From Nitrospirota bacterium (GTDB lineage: Bacteria > Nitrospirota > Thermodesulfovibrionia > Thermodesulfovibrionales > JdFR-85): a stretch of 45,044 nucleotides of DNA. A program made the translations under genes and the position numbers. The notes beneath the pieces are model-generated. The model worked only from the letters and a program-made list of their open reading frames with translations, had not been told where the DNA came from and ran no database searches. Location of the stretch: positions 1 to 45,044 of the forward strand of contig JAADIE010000079.1 of assembly GCA_013151495.1 (NCBI GenBank), in the 5' to 3' direction. Below, in pieces: positions 33,112-42,171 of the stretch (its first letter is position 1; every line of letters begins with the position of its first letter).

Positions 33112-34715
33112 TGCTCTTTATTATCCTCTTCAGGGGTATATTTAAGGTTTTTAAGACTGAGGCCTATCTTACGGTTTTCAAGGTCAATCTTAATTATCCT
33201 GGCAACTATCTCATCACCCTCTTTGTACACCTCTTCCGGTTTTTTTCCCTGAGGGGTCTCTATCTCTGAGGTATATATGAGCCCCTCCACAAGGTCCTCT
33301 ATTTCAACAAAGATGCCGTATTCTGTATGTCTTAACACCTTGCATTTAACCTCGTCACCAAGATGAAGCCTTGACGGAATCTCCTCCTCCCATGGATCAG
33401 GCTGAAGCTGCTTCAGGCCAAGGGACATCTTTTCATTTTCAGGCTCCAGATGTAACACCACAGCCTCAATCTTTTCCCCTTTTCTTAGCACCTCTGATGG
33501 GTGCTTGATGTGCTTGGTCCATGAGATATCTGAAATATGAAGAAGGGCATCCACTCCCTCTGGAAGCTCAATGAAGGCACCAAACTCTGTAAGACTTCTC
33601 ACCCTTCCGGTAACCTTCTGTCCTACCTTGTAACGCTTGGCAACCAGCTCCCATGGCTTGGGTTTAAGCTGTTTAAGGCCCAGAGATATCCTCTTCTTAG
33701 AGGTATCTACCTCCAGGACCTTGGCATCCACAAAATCTCCTATCTCCACATAGTAGGATGGATGCTTACGCCGACGAGACCAGTCCATTTCAGATACATG
33801 AATCAGCCCCTCAACTCCCTCTTCAAGTTCCACAAAGGCACCATAGTCCGTCAGGCTTACCACCTTGCCGCTAACTATCTTTCCAACTGGATAACGCTCC
33901 TCCACTGAAAGCCATGGATCTGGCCTTTTCTGCTTGTACCCAAGGGTAACCTTCTCGTTTTCTGCATCAAACTCAAGTACCAGGACCTCCACCTCCTGAC
34001 CAATCTTGAAAACATCGGAGGGATGTTTTATCCTTCCCCAGGATATATCCGAGATATGTAACAGGCCATCTATACCTCCAAGGTCTATAAATACACCATA
34101 ATCGGTTATATTTTTAACCACTCCCTTCATCAGGGCACCTGGCTTAAGCACCTCCAGGGTCTTCTTTTTCAAACGCTCTCTTTCTTCCTGGATAACCTCT
34201 CTCCTTGAGACGATGACATTAGTAAGTTTGTTGTTATACTTTAGCACCCTAACAAGCACATTCTGCCCAACGATCTCATCAGGATCTCTGAGGGGTTTAA
34301 CATCAGCCTGTGATCCAGGCATGAAGGCCTTTACTCCTTGTATATCAACCCTGTAGCCACCCTTTATGCGTTCGACTACCGTGGCTTCTATGGGTTCGTT
34401 GTTCTTCTCGGCCTCTTTTATAAGCTGAAGGGTTTTCAGTCTCTTTGCCCTTTCTACCGAAAGGGAAACCACACCATCTGAATCAAGCCTGGAAAGATAC
34501 ACCTCTATTTCATCGCCCTCTGAAAGGGCGGAAAGCTCCTGTTCCGAAAACTCCTCAATGGGGATAAACCCCTCAGATTTGTAGCCAATATCGACCACTA
34601 CCGAATCTGGTCGAATGGCTACAATGCGACCTTTTACAATACTGCCCTCCTGGATCTCTGGAATCGTTTCTGAAATGAGTTCATGTAGTTCCTTATCCTG
34701 TGTCTCCATTAGCAA
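33108..34715 (-). CDS. rpsA: Ribosomal protein S1
   Basis: Six-repeat S1 protein of 535 residues that helps bind mRNA to the 30S subunit. Six S1 (OB-fold) repeats are visible from about residues 22, 106, 190, 276, 363 and 450; repeats 3 to 5 carry the typical DYGVFIDL/DYGAFVEL/EFGAFIEL and LLHISDISW motifs. The annotated start is TTG, 5 nt behind AAGGAGG; an ATG two codons on (34709) is 11 nt away and remains possible. It is flanked by ispH and sppA. Confidence 0.95.
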   Translation of the reverse strand: MLMETQDKELHELISETIPEIQEGSIVKGRIVAIRPDSVVVDIGYKSEGFIPIEEFSEQELSALSEGDEIEVYLSRLDSDGVVSLSVERAKRLKTLQLIKEAEKNNEPIEATVVERIKGGYRVDIQGVKAFMPGSQADVKPLRDPDEIVGQNVLVRVLKYNNKLTNVIVSRREVIQEERERLKKKTLEVLKPGALMKGVVKNITDYGVFIDLGGIDGLLHISDISWGRIKHPSDVFKIGQEVEVLVLEFDAENEKVTLGYKQKRPDPWLSVEERYPVGKIVSGKVVSLTDYGAFVELEEGVEGLIHVSEMDWSRRRKHPSYYVEIGDFVDAKVLEVDTSKKRISLGLKQLKPKPWELVAKRYKVGQKVTGRVRSLTEFGAFIELPEGVDALLHISDISWTKHIKHPSEVLRKGEKIEAVVLHLEPENEKMSLGLKQLQPDPWEEEIPSRLHLGDEVKCKVLRHTEYGIFVEIEDLVEGLIYTSEIETPQGKKPEEVYKEGDEIVARIIKIDLENRKIGLSLKNLKYTPEEDNKEQ

Positions 34716-34739
34716 TGCGACCTCCTTAAATTTAATAGT

Positions 34740-35570
34740 TTAAGAGCCAAACCCCTTCAGTTTTTCTATTACTTCCTTTATTATCCAGTCAGGGGTAGAA
34801 GCACCTGCAGTAACACCAACCACCTTCACCCCCCTGAACCACTCCGGGGCAAGCTCCTCGGCTGACTCTATATGATAGGTCTTTACACCTATTGCCTCGC
34901 AACGCCTGGCAAGCTGATTGGTATTTGCACTATTACGACCACCAATTACCAGCATAACATCAACCTCTTTGGCAAGGGCCTCGGTCTCTTTCAGTCGATT
35001 GGCAGTAGAGTTGCATATAGTATTATATACTTTTAATTCCCTTGCTGTCTTGATTATTTCACTTAATAGTCGCTGAAGTGCCTCTACAGGCTGAGTGGTC
35101 TGCACCACTACCCCAACCCTGGTTTTCAATCTGGGAAGCTGCTGTGGATCTTTTACTACTATGGCCTCCTGGCCAGCGTAACTTCTTATACCCACTACCT
35201 CGGGATGCTTTTCATCACCCAGTATAATAATCTGGTAGCCCTCCTGTTTCAGAAGTTTAGCATATTGCTGGGCCTTTTTTACAAACGGACAGGTTGCATC
35301 TATTATATTTATATTTTTTGTTTTGAGATCCTCGTGGAGTTCATAGGATATACCATGGGTCCGTATGAGTATGTTTTTAACATTGCTGTCTATTTCATCT
35401 ACAGGAGCCACACCTGCCGCTTTTAGCTTTTCAACCACCTGGGGATTATGAATTATCGGACCATAAGTGCAGACCTGTCCCTTATTCTCCTCGGCAGCTT
35501 TAAAGGCCATATCAACCGCCCTTTTTACACCAAAACAGAATCCTGCGCTTTTTACTATTCGTATCTCCAT
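34740..35570 (-). CDS. ispH: 4-hydroxy-3-methylbut-2-enyl diphosphate reductase
   Basis: Last enzyme of the MEP pathway, a [4Fe-4S] protein of 276 residues making IPP and DMAPP. The three cluster cysteines lie in SAGFCFGVKRAVD (Cys12), DATCPFVKKAQ (near 95) and YNTICNSTANR (near 187). TGAS-like substrate motifs (VGVTAGASTPDWI) close the protein. In some Clostridia ispH is fused to rpsA; here the two are adjacent but separate (24 nt apart). It is preceded by plsC with a 4-nt gap. Confidence 0.96.
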   Translation of the reverse strand: MEIRIVKSAGFCFGVKRAVDMAFKAAEENKGQVCTYGPIIHNPQVVEKLKAAGVAPVDEIDSNVKNILIRTHGISYELHEDLKTKNINIIDATCPFVKKAQQYAKLLKQEGYQIIILGDEKHPEVVGIRSYAGQEAIVVKDPQQLPRLKTRVGVVVQTTQPVEALQRLLSEIIKTARELKVYNTICNSTANRLKETEALAKEVDVMLVIGGRNSANTNQLARRCEAIGVKTYHIESAEELAPEWFRGVKVVGVTAGASTPDWIIKEVIEKLKGFGS

Positions 35571-35574
35571 ATTC

Positions 35575-36177
35575 CTAATCCCTCAAGGCCTTTATATGTT
35601 CCATTATTTCCTCGGTCACTCGTTTCTGAAAGTCTTTGCTTTTTTCTGCCTCTCTGATCTCCATGGGTTTGCCAAATCGTATTGAAACCTTTGCAGGCTT
35701 TATAAACTTGGCCCCTACAGGCAGGGCCCTATCCGTTCCAGTTATACAGGCTGGCACTACAGCGGCCTTACTCAAGGCAGCCAGCATGCCCACACCTCTT
35801 TTGCCTCCTTCAATATCACCGCTACGGCTTCTTCCTCCTTCAGGGAAAATAACCAGCACCTTCCCCTCTTTTAACAGCTTTACCGCTGTTTTGATTGTAG
35901 AAGGCTTTGTAGCATCCCTGTCAACCGGAATGGAAAACATCTTTACAAACCAGCTAATAAGCGGATTTCTGAATAAAGAGGATTTAGCCATATAAAAGGC
36001 CCTTCTTTTAATTGCTATTCCTATTAGTGGAGGATCAAGATAGCTAAGGTGATTGGATGCTATAATAACGCCCCCTTTCTCAGGAATATTCTCAGCACCA
36101 CTAACATCATACCTGAAAAAAAGCTTATAAAAAAAGATAAAAATTGCCTTAAAAAACCTATAACAAACCCTGTCCAT
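35575..36177 (-). CDS. plsC: 1-acyl-sn-glycerol-3-phosphate acyltransferase
   Basis: Membrane-associated acyltransferase of 200 residues that makes phosphatidate, the substrate of CdsA. The N-terminal hydrophobic segment, the HxxxxD motif in SNHLSYLDPP (about 42-51), the FPEGGRSRSG motif (about 114-123) and VPACITGT (about 140) are all present. It lies between cmk and ispH, a gene order also found in Firmicutes. Confidence 0.93.
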   Translation of the reverse strand: MDRVCYRFFKAIFIFFYKLFFRYDVSGAENIPEKGGVIIASNHLSYLDPPLIGIAIKRRAFYMAKSSLFRNPLISWFVKMFSIPVDRDATKPSTIKTAVKLLKEGKVLVIFPEGGRSRSGDIEGGKRGVGMLAALSKAAVVPACITGTDRALPVGAKFIKPAKVSIRFGKPMEIREAEKSKDFQKRVTEEIMEHIKALRD

Positions 36178-36186
36178 ATCTTGGGA

Positions 36187-36849
36187 TTATTTAAAGCAGT
36201 TTTGTTCAATGTTCTTTAAAATCAAATCAATGGTCTGCTGTAAGTCGATATTTGTGGTATCAATATAAATTGCATCATCCGCCTTCTTTAAAGGGGCAAT
36301 ATCTCTGGAAGAGTCCCTCCTGTCACGTTCGATCACATCCTTAAGGGCCTCCTCTTCGGTAATCTCCTTACCCATCTGTCTGAGCTGTAGATACCTTCTT
36401 TTAGCCCTTTCCTCGGTTGAGGCATCAAGAAAAAACTTACAATCAGCCTCTGGAAAGACAACTGTTCCCATATCACGCCCTTCTGCAACGGTATTATGAT
36501 GTTTTGGGAAATCACGCTGCAGTCCAAGCAGAAACTCCCTCACAACCGGCCTTGCTGAAAACACTGATGAATAATGTCCGATCTCGGGTGTACGTATCTC
36601 TTTAGATACATCTTCTCCGTTTAGATACACATGGCCTGAGTTAAAAACTATCTGCACATCCTTTAACACAACTCTTAAATCCTCATCAGAAATGCCCTCG
36701 TCAAACCCCTTTCTTCTAAGGTAAAGGGCCACTGCCCTGTAAAGGGCGCCTGTGTCAAGGTATTCAAAACCAAGCCTCTTTGCTATCTCCTTTGCAACTG
36801 TACTTTTGCCTGCACCGGATGGGCCATCAATAGTTATGATCTTTTTCAT
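36187..36849 (-). CDS. cmk: Cytidylate kinase
   Basis: CMP/dCMP kinase of 220 residues. The P-loop ITIDGPSGAGKSTVA is at about residues 5-19. The CMP-binding region (FEYLDTGALYRAVALY) and the lid with RDRRDSSRDIAPLKKADDAI follow. It is the first gene of the minus-strand operon cmk-plsC-ispH-rpsA-sppA-ihfB-petA-petB. No Shine-Dalgarno precedes the ATG, and a TATAAT box ends 8 nt before it. Confidence 0.96.
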   Translation of the reverse strand: MKKIITIDGPSGAGKSTVAKEIAKRLGFEYLDTGALYRAVALYLRRKGFDEGISDEDLRVVLKDVQIVFNSGHVYLNGEDVSKEIRTPEIGHYSSVFSARPVVREFLLGLQRDFPKHHNTVAEGRDMGTVVFPEADCKFFLDASTEERAKRRYLQLRQMGKEITEEEALKDVIERDRRDSSRDIAPLKKADDAIYIDTTNIDLQQTIDLILKNIEQNCFK

Positions 36850-36857
36850 AACTTATT

Positions 36858-36863
36858 ATTATA
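36858..36863 (-). promoter_or_regulatory. -10 box of cmk, 8 nt from the start codon
   Basis: On the minus strand TATAAT lies 8 nt before the cmk ATG at 36849. No good -35 is found at 16-19 bp, so the promoter call rests on the perfect -10 and the absence of any ribosome binding site. The transcript would have almost no leader. Confidence 0.45.
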
Positions 36864-36906
36864 ACCTAATTTTTATATCTAATGTTAGACAAAACCCCAT
36901 GTACAG

Positions 36907-36936
36907 TTGAAAAGAGCTAATTTTTAATGTTATATT
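36907..36936 (+). promoter_or_regulatory. Promoter of tRNA-Val
   Basis: TTGAAA at 36907-36912, an 18-bp spacer and TATATT at 36931-36936 preceded by TGT (extended -10). The start would be near 36943, ten nt before the tRNA. It lies back to back with the cmk promoter. Confidence 0.65.
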
Positions 36937-36952
36937 TATTTACCCACTGGAT

Positions 36953-37027
36953 AGGCGCGTAGCTCAGGGGGAGAGCGCTACCTTGACGCGGTAGAGGTCG
37001 ACGGTTCGAAACCGTCCGCGCCTACCA
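36953..37027 (+). tRNA. tRNA-Val (anticodon GAC)
   Basis: A 75-nt tRNA: AGGCGCG pairs with CGCGCCT. The anticodon loop TTGACGC gives GAC, the T arm contains GGTTCGAAACC, and CCA is encoded at 37025-37027. Confidence 0.96.
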
Positions 37028-37099
37028 TTATTTTATTTTCCTTAATTCTCACAATAAATAAAAAGGCAACCCATTCTCATCCTGTCTTTCCACGCCTTG

Positions 37100-37122
37100 A
37101 TTACCACCTACGAGGTGGTAAT
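37100..37122. promoter_or_regulatory. Perfect 10-bp inverted repeat upstream of hyuAB
   Basis: ATTACCACCT and its exact complement AGGTGGTAAT enclose a 3-nt spacer (ACG). It lies 20 bp before the ATG of the fused hydantoinase gene and 73 bp after tRNA-Val. As DNA it could be an operator; as RNA it is a stable hairpin. No T tract follows, so it is not a standard terminator for the tRNA. Confidence 0.6.
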
Positions 37123-37142
37123 GGGGTACAAAAAAGGTTTAA

Positions 37143-40100
37143 ATGGGTTATTATAATTGCCCGATGCTTAAATCGTCGAAGAAATGGCGATTTGCGGTTG
37201 ACCGCGGAGGAACCTTTACCGATGTGGTTGGGCTTGACCCTGATGGCAGGTACCATAGCCTGAAACTGCTCTCCTCATCACCCCTTTACAGGGATGCCTC
37301 CATTGAGGGCATAAAGAGGATACTCGGCTATGAGGGCTCTCCTTTGCCTGCTGACAGGATCGAGGGCATAAGGTTTGGAACCACAGTTGCCACAAATGCC
37401 CTGCTTGAAAGAAAAGGCGGCAGGGTTTTACTTATCACCACCGAGGGGTTTGCCGATCTTCTTGAGATTGGTTATCAGGACAGGCCCGATATATTCTCAC
37501 TCTGTATCAAAAAACAGACAAGACTTTATAGCCAGGTACTTGAGATAAAAGAACGGGTCTCATCAGAGGGTAAAATCATTACACCCCTTGACCCAGGACA
37601 TCTTGAGGAAAGACTGAAGGGATACACCCCCCAGGAGATAGACTCTATAGCCGTGGTCTTTATGCATTCCTGGATAAACCCGGCCCACGAGATTGAGGCA
37701 CTTAAGGTGCTTAGAAGGCTTGGCTTTAGAAATATCTATCTCTCGCACCGGTCGATGAACACTATAAAGATAGTAACTCGAGGGCAGAGTGCGGTGGTTG
37801 ATGCCTATCTTGGCCCTGTGCTACAGATCTATCTTGAGGGAATACTTAAAGAGGTTGGAGAAATACCGGTTGAGTTTATAGTAAGTTCTGGAGGGCTTAG
37901 AAAACCAGAGCAGCTAACAGGCAAGGAGATGCTCCTTTCAGGACCAGCCGGGGGCACAGTGGCTTCAGGACATGTCTGTAGCTTAATGGGCAAGACAGGC
38001 GTAATTGGCTTTGACATGGGCGGCACCTCAACTGATGTCAGTAGATACGACAAAGACTTCGAGATAGTCCATGAAACACGAATAGCCAATATTGAGTTGA
38101 AAACAGACATGATAAGCATAAACACCGTGGCCTCTGGTGGTGGCTCTATTGTAGAGTTCGACGGTCAGAAGCTAACGGTGGGGCCTGAATCGGCCGGAGC
38201 CTATCCAGGGCCAGCCTGTTACGGTTTTGGAGGACCCATAACAATAACCGATGCCAACCTCTTCACAGGTCGTATAGTGGCAGGGTTCATGCCAAAGACC
38301 TTTGGCCCTAACAGGGACTCCCCTGTTGATCCAGCTCTGAGCGAACAGGCCTTTTTAAGGCTAACCGAGAGGATAAACAGAGAAACAGGTTCAAGCCTGA
38401 CCGCCCATGAGGTGGCCCTTGGAGCACTGAGGATTGCAAATGAAAAGATGGCAATGGCTATAAAGGACATATCCGTATCCAGAGGCTTTGATGTCCGAAG
38501 GTATGCCCTGCTTTGCTTTGGTGGAGCAGGTGGACAGCATGCCTGCCAGGTTGCAGAAATCCTTGGTATTAGCGAGATAATTGTCCATCCCATGGCTGGT
38601 GTGTTTTCAGCCTTTGGTATAGGGCTTTCAAGACGTTCAGAACGCAGTGTAAAGACGCTGTTGAAGACGACCTCCTCTGTCACAGATACTCAACTGAGGC
38701 AGCATTTTGAGGAACTCACCAGGCATGCCCTTAATGTCCTTGGTAACCCGGTAAGTTACACTGTTAAAAGGGAGATAGATTTAAGGCCCAAGGGTACAGA
38801 GTCGTACATAACCGTTCCTTACTACAGCCTTGCAGATTCTATAAAGGAGTTTAAAGGTCGCTATCGGGCAATATACGGTTTTACTCCAGAGGGATCAACT
38901 ATTGAGATTGTAAATCTCAGGGTTGAGGTATCTGAGGAAGAGGACTTTTTTGTGCCCTACCAGCCTGAATCTACATCTAATCAGAGGCCAGAACCTGTGA
39001 AGTACCAGAAACTCTACACCCTTCAGGGTGTCTTTGATTGCCCTGTTTACAGACGACAGGACCTGCCAGCAGGGTTTGAGGGCAAAGGGCCTATGATTGT
39101 TGTTGAGGAGCATTCAACCACTGTGGTTGAACCAGGCTTTAGCCTCACTGTTACAGGAGATGGATGCATGATTATTAAGAAGATACAAAGGGAAGATCGT
39201 AAAGAAAAGTCCTCCAGAAGTAAAGGAGCAGACCCCATACTGCTTGAGGTCTTTCACAACCTCTTTATGGCTGTGGCCACAAAGATGGGCCATACACTGA
39301 AAAATACAGCCCATTCAGTAAACATGAAGGAAAGGCTTGATTTCTCCTGTGCACTGTTTGATGCATTGGGCAACCTGGTAGCAAACGCCCCTCACATACC
39401 AGTACATCTTGGCGCAATGGCCGATACCGTCAAGGCCCTGCTTGAGGAAAAAGGTACCGACCTTAAGCCAGGGGATATATATGTAACAAACAACCCCTAC
39501 AGGGGTGGCTCTCATCTGCCGGATGTCACAGTGATTGCCCCTGGATTCAGGGAAGATGGCAAGCCTGGCTTTTTTGTTGCTGCCAGGGGGCATCATGCAG
39601 ACATAGGAGGCATAACCCCGGGCTCCATGCCGCCTGAGTCCAGACATATAGATGAAGAGGGGGTGTTGATAGACAATCTCCTTATTCTCAGGGATGGACA
39701 GTTTTTTGAAGAAAGTCTCAAAAAGGTGCTAACAGAGCATCCCCATCCAGCGAGAAATCTCCGGGAAAGGATTCTGGATATCAAGGCACAGATAGCTGCC
39801 TGCCTTAAGGGTATCGAGGAAGTAAACTCTATCGCAAGGGAATATGGCTGGCAGACCCTATCCGAGTACATGGCCTACATACAGGAGAATGCCTCCTATA
39901 TGGTAAAAAAGAGGCTTTCAGAGTTTTTAAAAGGTGCCAGGGAGTACGAGGGTAGCTTTGAGGACTTTCTTGACGATGGCACCAGGATAGCACTTACTGT
40001 AAAAATACTTGCAGGAGAAAACCCACCTGATACCATTCAGGCCATATTCGACTTCACAGGCACCCACAAAGAGCATAAGGATGACAACCTGAATGCCCCA

Positions 40101-40796
40101 CTTTCTGTAACCCGTTCGGCTGTGCTTTATGTGCTAAGGAGCCTGCTTGAAAAAGATATCCCCTTAAACAGTGGCTGTTTAAAGCCAATAAAACTGATCG
40201 TTCCAGAAGGCACAATAATAAATCCCAGGTATCCGGTGTCGGTCTCTTCAGGTAATGTAGAGACCTCACAAAGGATAGTTGATGTAGTGCTTGGGGCAAT
40301 GGGTGTTGCGGCGGCTTCTCAGGGTACAATGAATAACCTGCTTTTTCAGGTACAAAAGGAGCCTCCCTATTACGAAACAATAGGGGGTGGAAGCGGAGCC
40401 ATGGATGGCTGCCCCGGGGCATCAGCCGTTCAGGTACATATGACCAATACCCGCATTACAGACCCCGAGGTCCTTGAAGTACGCCACCCGGGTGTACGGC
40501 TTAAAAGATTCTCCATCCGCCGTGGCTCAGGCGGTAGAGGTCTTTACCCTGGTGGTGATGGTATAATCAGGGAGATAGAGTTTTTAAGGCCTGCCGTGGT
40601 ATCGGTGATTTCAGAAAGAAGAAACTACAGCCCCTATGGTATTAAAGGTGGCAAAGAGGGGCTAAAAGGAGTAAACCTGATACGAAAGGTCTCAGGCAAA
40701 ATAAAGCGGCTTCCCCATAGATTCACCCTGAAACTGCAGGCTGGCGATTCTTTAATAATAAAAACACCAGGCGGAGGAGGTTATGGAAAGGCATGA
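37143..40796 (+). CDS. Fused HyuA/HyuB hydantoinase/5-oxoprolinase family protein
   Basis: A 1217-residue single chain joining an HyuA-type ATPase part (about 1-690) and an HyuB-type part (about 697-1217), as in ATP-dependent 5-oxoprolinase. HyuA marks are [15 protein letters not shown] (near 18), [26 protein letters not shown] and [15 protein letters not shown]. HyuB marks are [33 protein letters not shown] and the Gly-rich end [10 protein letters not shown]. Bacteria more often encode these as separate genes. Substrate is unknown: 5-oxoproline, a hydantoin or another cyclic amide. ATG at 37143 follows AAAAAGG; ATG at 37164 is possible. It overlaps the HEAT gene by 14 nt. Confidence 0.9.
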   Translation: MGYYNCPMLKSSKKWRFAVDRGGTFTDVVGLDPDGRYHSLKLLSSSPLYRDASIEGIKRILGYEGSPLPADRIEGIRFGTTVATNALLERKGGRVLLITTEGFADLLEIGYQDRPDIFSLCIKKQTRLYSQVLEIKERVSSEGKIITPLDPGHLEERLKGYTPQEIDSIAVVFMHSWINPAHEIEALKVLRRLGFRNIYLSHRSMNTIKIVTRGQSAVVDAYLGPVLQIYLEGILKEVGEIPVEFIVSSGGLRKPEQLTGKEMLLSGPAGGTVASGHVCSLMGKTGVIGFDMGGTSTDVSRYDKDFEIVHETRIANIELKTDMISINTVASGGGSIVEFDGQKLTVGPESAGAYPGPACYGFGGPITITDANLFTGRIVAGFMPKTFGPNRDSPVDPALSEQAFLRLTERINRETGSSLTAHEVALGALRIANEKMAMAIKDISVSRGFDVRRYALLCFGGAGGQHACQVAEILGISEIIVHPMAGVFSAFGIGLSRRSERSVKTLLKTTSSVTDTQLRQHFEELTRHALNVLGNPVSYTVKREIDLRPKGTESYITVPYYSLADSIKEFKGRYRAIYGFTPEGSTIEIVNLRVEVSEEEDFFVPYQPESTSNQRPEPVKYQKLYTLQGVFDCPVYRRQDLPAGFEGKGPMIVVEEHSTTVVEPGFSLTVTGDGCMIIKKIQREDRKEKSSRSKGADPILLEVFHNLFMAVATKMGHTLKNTAHSVNMKERLDFSCALFDALGNLVANAPHIPVHLGAMADTVKALLEEKGTDLKPGDIYVTNNPYRGGSHLPDVTVIAPGFREDGKPGFFVAARGHHADIGGITPGSMPPESRHIDEEGVLIDNLLILRDGQFFEESLKKVLTEHPHPARNLRERILDIKAQIAACLKGIEEVNSIAREYGWQTLSEYMAYIQENASYMVKKRLSEFLKGAREYEGSFEDFLDDGTRIALTVKILAGENPPDTIQAIFDFTGTHKEHKDDNLNAPLSVTRSAVLYVLRSLLEKDIPLNSGCLKPIKLIVPEGTIINPRYPVSVSSGNVETSQRIVDVVLGAMGVAAASQGTMNNLLFQVQKEPPYYETIGGGSGAMDGCPGASAVQVHMTNTRITDPEVLEVRHPGVRLKRFSIRRGSGGRGLYPGGDGIIREIEFLRPAVVSVISERRNYSPYGIKGGKEGLKGVNLIRKVSGKIKRLPHRFTLKLQAGDSLIIKTPGGGGYGKA

Positions 40797-41160
40797 GCTT
40801 CAGCAGATGATAGCTGATTACATGGAGAAGGGTTTCCTTGAAAACATAATCGATATGTTCAAGCATGACCCAAGCCTTTATGAGATGATAGGCGATTTAA
40901 TAAAGGATGAAAGGATGAGAGTAAAACTTGGGATTACCGCACTGATGGAGGAGCTTGCAAGGGAACGACCAGAGGAGGTTAAAAAGGCCCTGCCATCGCT
41001 TTATCCACTCCTTGAGGATATAAACCCCACAGTGCGGGGTGATGCAGCCAACCTTATCGGCATTATTGGCGACCCGGAAGGCCTCGAAAGACTCCGTCCT
41101 CTCCTTGAGGATGAAAACCCTCAGGTCGTGGAGATAGCAAGGGAGTTTCTGGTAAGATAA
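40783..41160 (+). CDS. Small HEAT-repeat protein
   Basis: A 125-residue helical protein. The C-terminal 75 residues contain HEAT/PBS-lyase-like repeats, the clearest being INPTVRGDAANLIGIIGDPE followed by LRPLLEDENPQVVEIAREFL. The start ATG is inside the end of the hyuAB gene and follows GGAGGAGG. No catalytic motif is seen; such proteins act as protein-binding scaffolds. The tight overlap links it to the hydantoinase-family enzyme, but its role is unknown. Confidence 0.82.
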   Translation: MERHELQQMIADYMEKGFLENIIDMFKHDPSLYEMIGDLIKDERMRVKLGITALMEELARERPEEVKKALPSLYPLLEDINPTVRGDAANLIGIIGDPEGLERLRPLLEDENPQVVEIAREFLVR

Positions 41161-41202
41161 AATTATTAATCCCTTACTTAATAAACAAGGAGGGGAACGG
41201 TT

Positions 41203-41709
41203 ATGCCCATATACGAGTTCTACTGTAGCCACTGTAACACCATTTACAACTTCTTCTCCCGCAGGGTAAATACCGATAAGATCCCTTCCTGTCCAAAATG
41301 CGATAATCCCAGACTCCAGAGGCTGGTTTCAAGATTTGCAACACCAAAAAAACGGGACTCTTCAGCATCCGATGATGATGGGCTTGAGGGGCTCAACATA
41401 GATGAAACCAAGCTTGAGCAGGCCATGCATTATTTAGAGCGAGAGGCCCATGGCATAGATGAAGACGATCCACGACAGGCAGCCCGTCTAATGCGTAACC
41501 TTACAGAGATGACCGGCCTGAAGCTGGGCCCTAAATGGGAAGAGGCACTTAGCAGACTTGAAGCAGGCGAAGACCCCGAGGCCCTTGAAGAGGAGTTCGG
41601 TGATATGCTTGAGGAGGATGAAGAAATGCCCTTTACAGATGCCCCTAAGTATAAGGTTACTAAAAAGAAGGCTCCACCAAAGGTGGATGAAACACTCTAC
41701 GAACTCTGA
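41203..41709 (+). CDS. FmdB family zinc-ribbon protein
   Basis: A 168-residue protein whose first 45 residues form the FmdB zinc ribbon: MPIYEFYCSHC followed by CPKC. The rest is acidic and helical (EEEFGDMLEEDEEM region) with a Lys-rich segment near the C-terminus. FmdB was first named as a putative regulator beside a formamidase gene; its molecular role is not settled. An AGGAGG site is at 41190-41195. Its end overlaps the convergent arsC by 13 bp. Confidence 0.88.
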   Translation: MPIYEFYCSHCNTIYNFFSRRVNTDKIPSCPKCDNPRLQRLVSRFATPKKRDSSASDDDGLEGLNIDETKLEQAMHYLEREAHGIDEDDPRQAARLMRNLTEMTGLKLGPKWEEALSRLEAGEDPEALEEEFGDMLEEDEEMPFTDAPKYKVTKKKAPPKVDETLYEL

Positions 41710-42119
41710 TTAATATCCTTAAAGAACTCCTTTAATCTGCGGTATATCTCATCACGTGTCTGCCTGAAGGCATCCATCACAACCTCAGGGGAACCAACTA
41801 CACTTACAGGGTCTTTAATTGGCCAGTGGATCTTTTTCACTCCCTCTGGTAGCCTGGGGCATAGTGCATCAGCATGTTCACACAGGGTAATTACATAATC
41901 CATCTTTTCTATCAACTCTGGATCAATAGGATCAGATGTCTGTTTGGAGATATCAATTCCGATTTCTTTCATAACCGCAATAGCATAAGGATTAACTCCA
42001 ACAGGCATTACTCCAGCACTGTAGACCTCAAGCAGCCCCTTGCCCATGTATCTTGCAAGCCCCTCGGCAATCTGGCTCCTACAGGAGTTTCCTGTACATA
42101 AAAACATCACCCTGAGCAT
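41697..42119 (-). CDS. arsC: Thioredoxin-coupled arsenate reductase / low-molecular-weight phosphatase family
   Basis: A 140-residue protein of the LMW-PTP fold. The P-loop FLCTGNSCRSQ holds the nucleophilic cysteine (about residue 8), and the Cys pair in TLCEHADALCP matches the redox cysteines of the thioredoxin-dependent ArsC type. WPIKDP carries the general acid Asp. I use ATG at 42119; the frame stays open 45 codons further upstream but that part is not family-like and would run into cls. There is no good ribosome site. No arsB or arsR is adjacent, so a role in arsenate resistance is inferred only from the cysteines. Confidence 0.86.
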   Translation of the reverse strand: MLRVMFLCTGNSCRSQIAEGLARYMGKGLLEVYSAGVMPVGVNPYAIAVMKEIGIDISKQTSDPIDPELIEKMDYVITLCEHADALCPRLPEGVKKIHWPIKDPVSVVGSPEVVMDAFRQTRDEIYRRLKEFFKDINQSS

Positions 42120-42171
42120 AGAGCTTAAAATATCACTTAGCAGATGAAATATGCAAGTTTTAATATTAGTT

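Noticed and set aside
37080-37125. CRISPR repeat remnant
   Set aside because: The text around TCTTTCCACGCC is reminiscent of some CRISPR repeats, but only one copy exists, there are no spacers and no cas genes.
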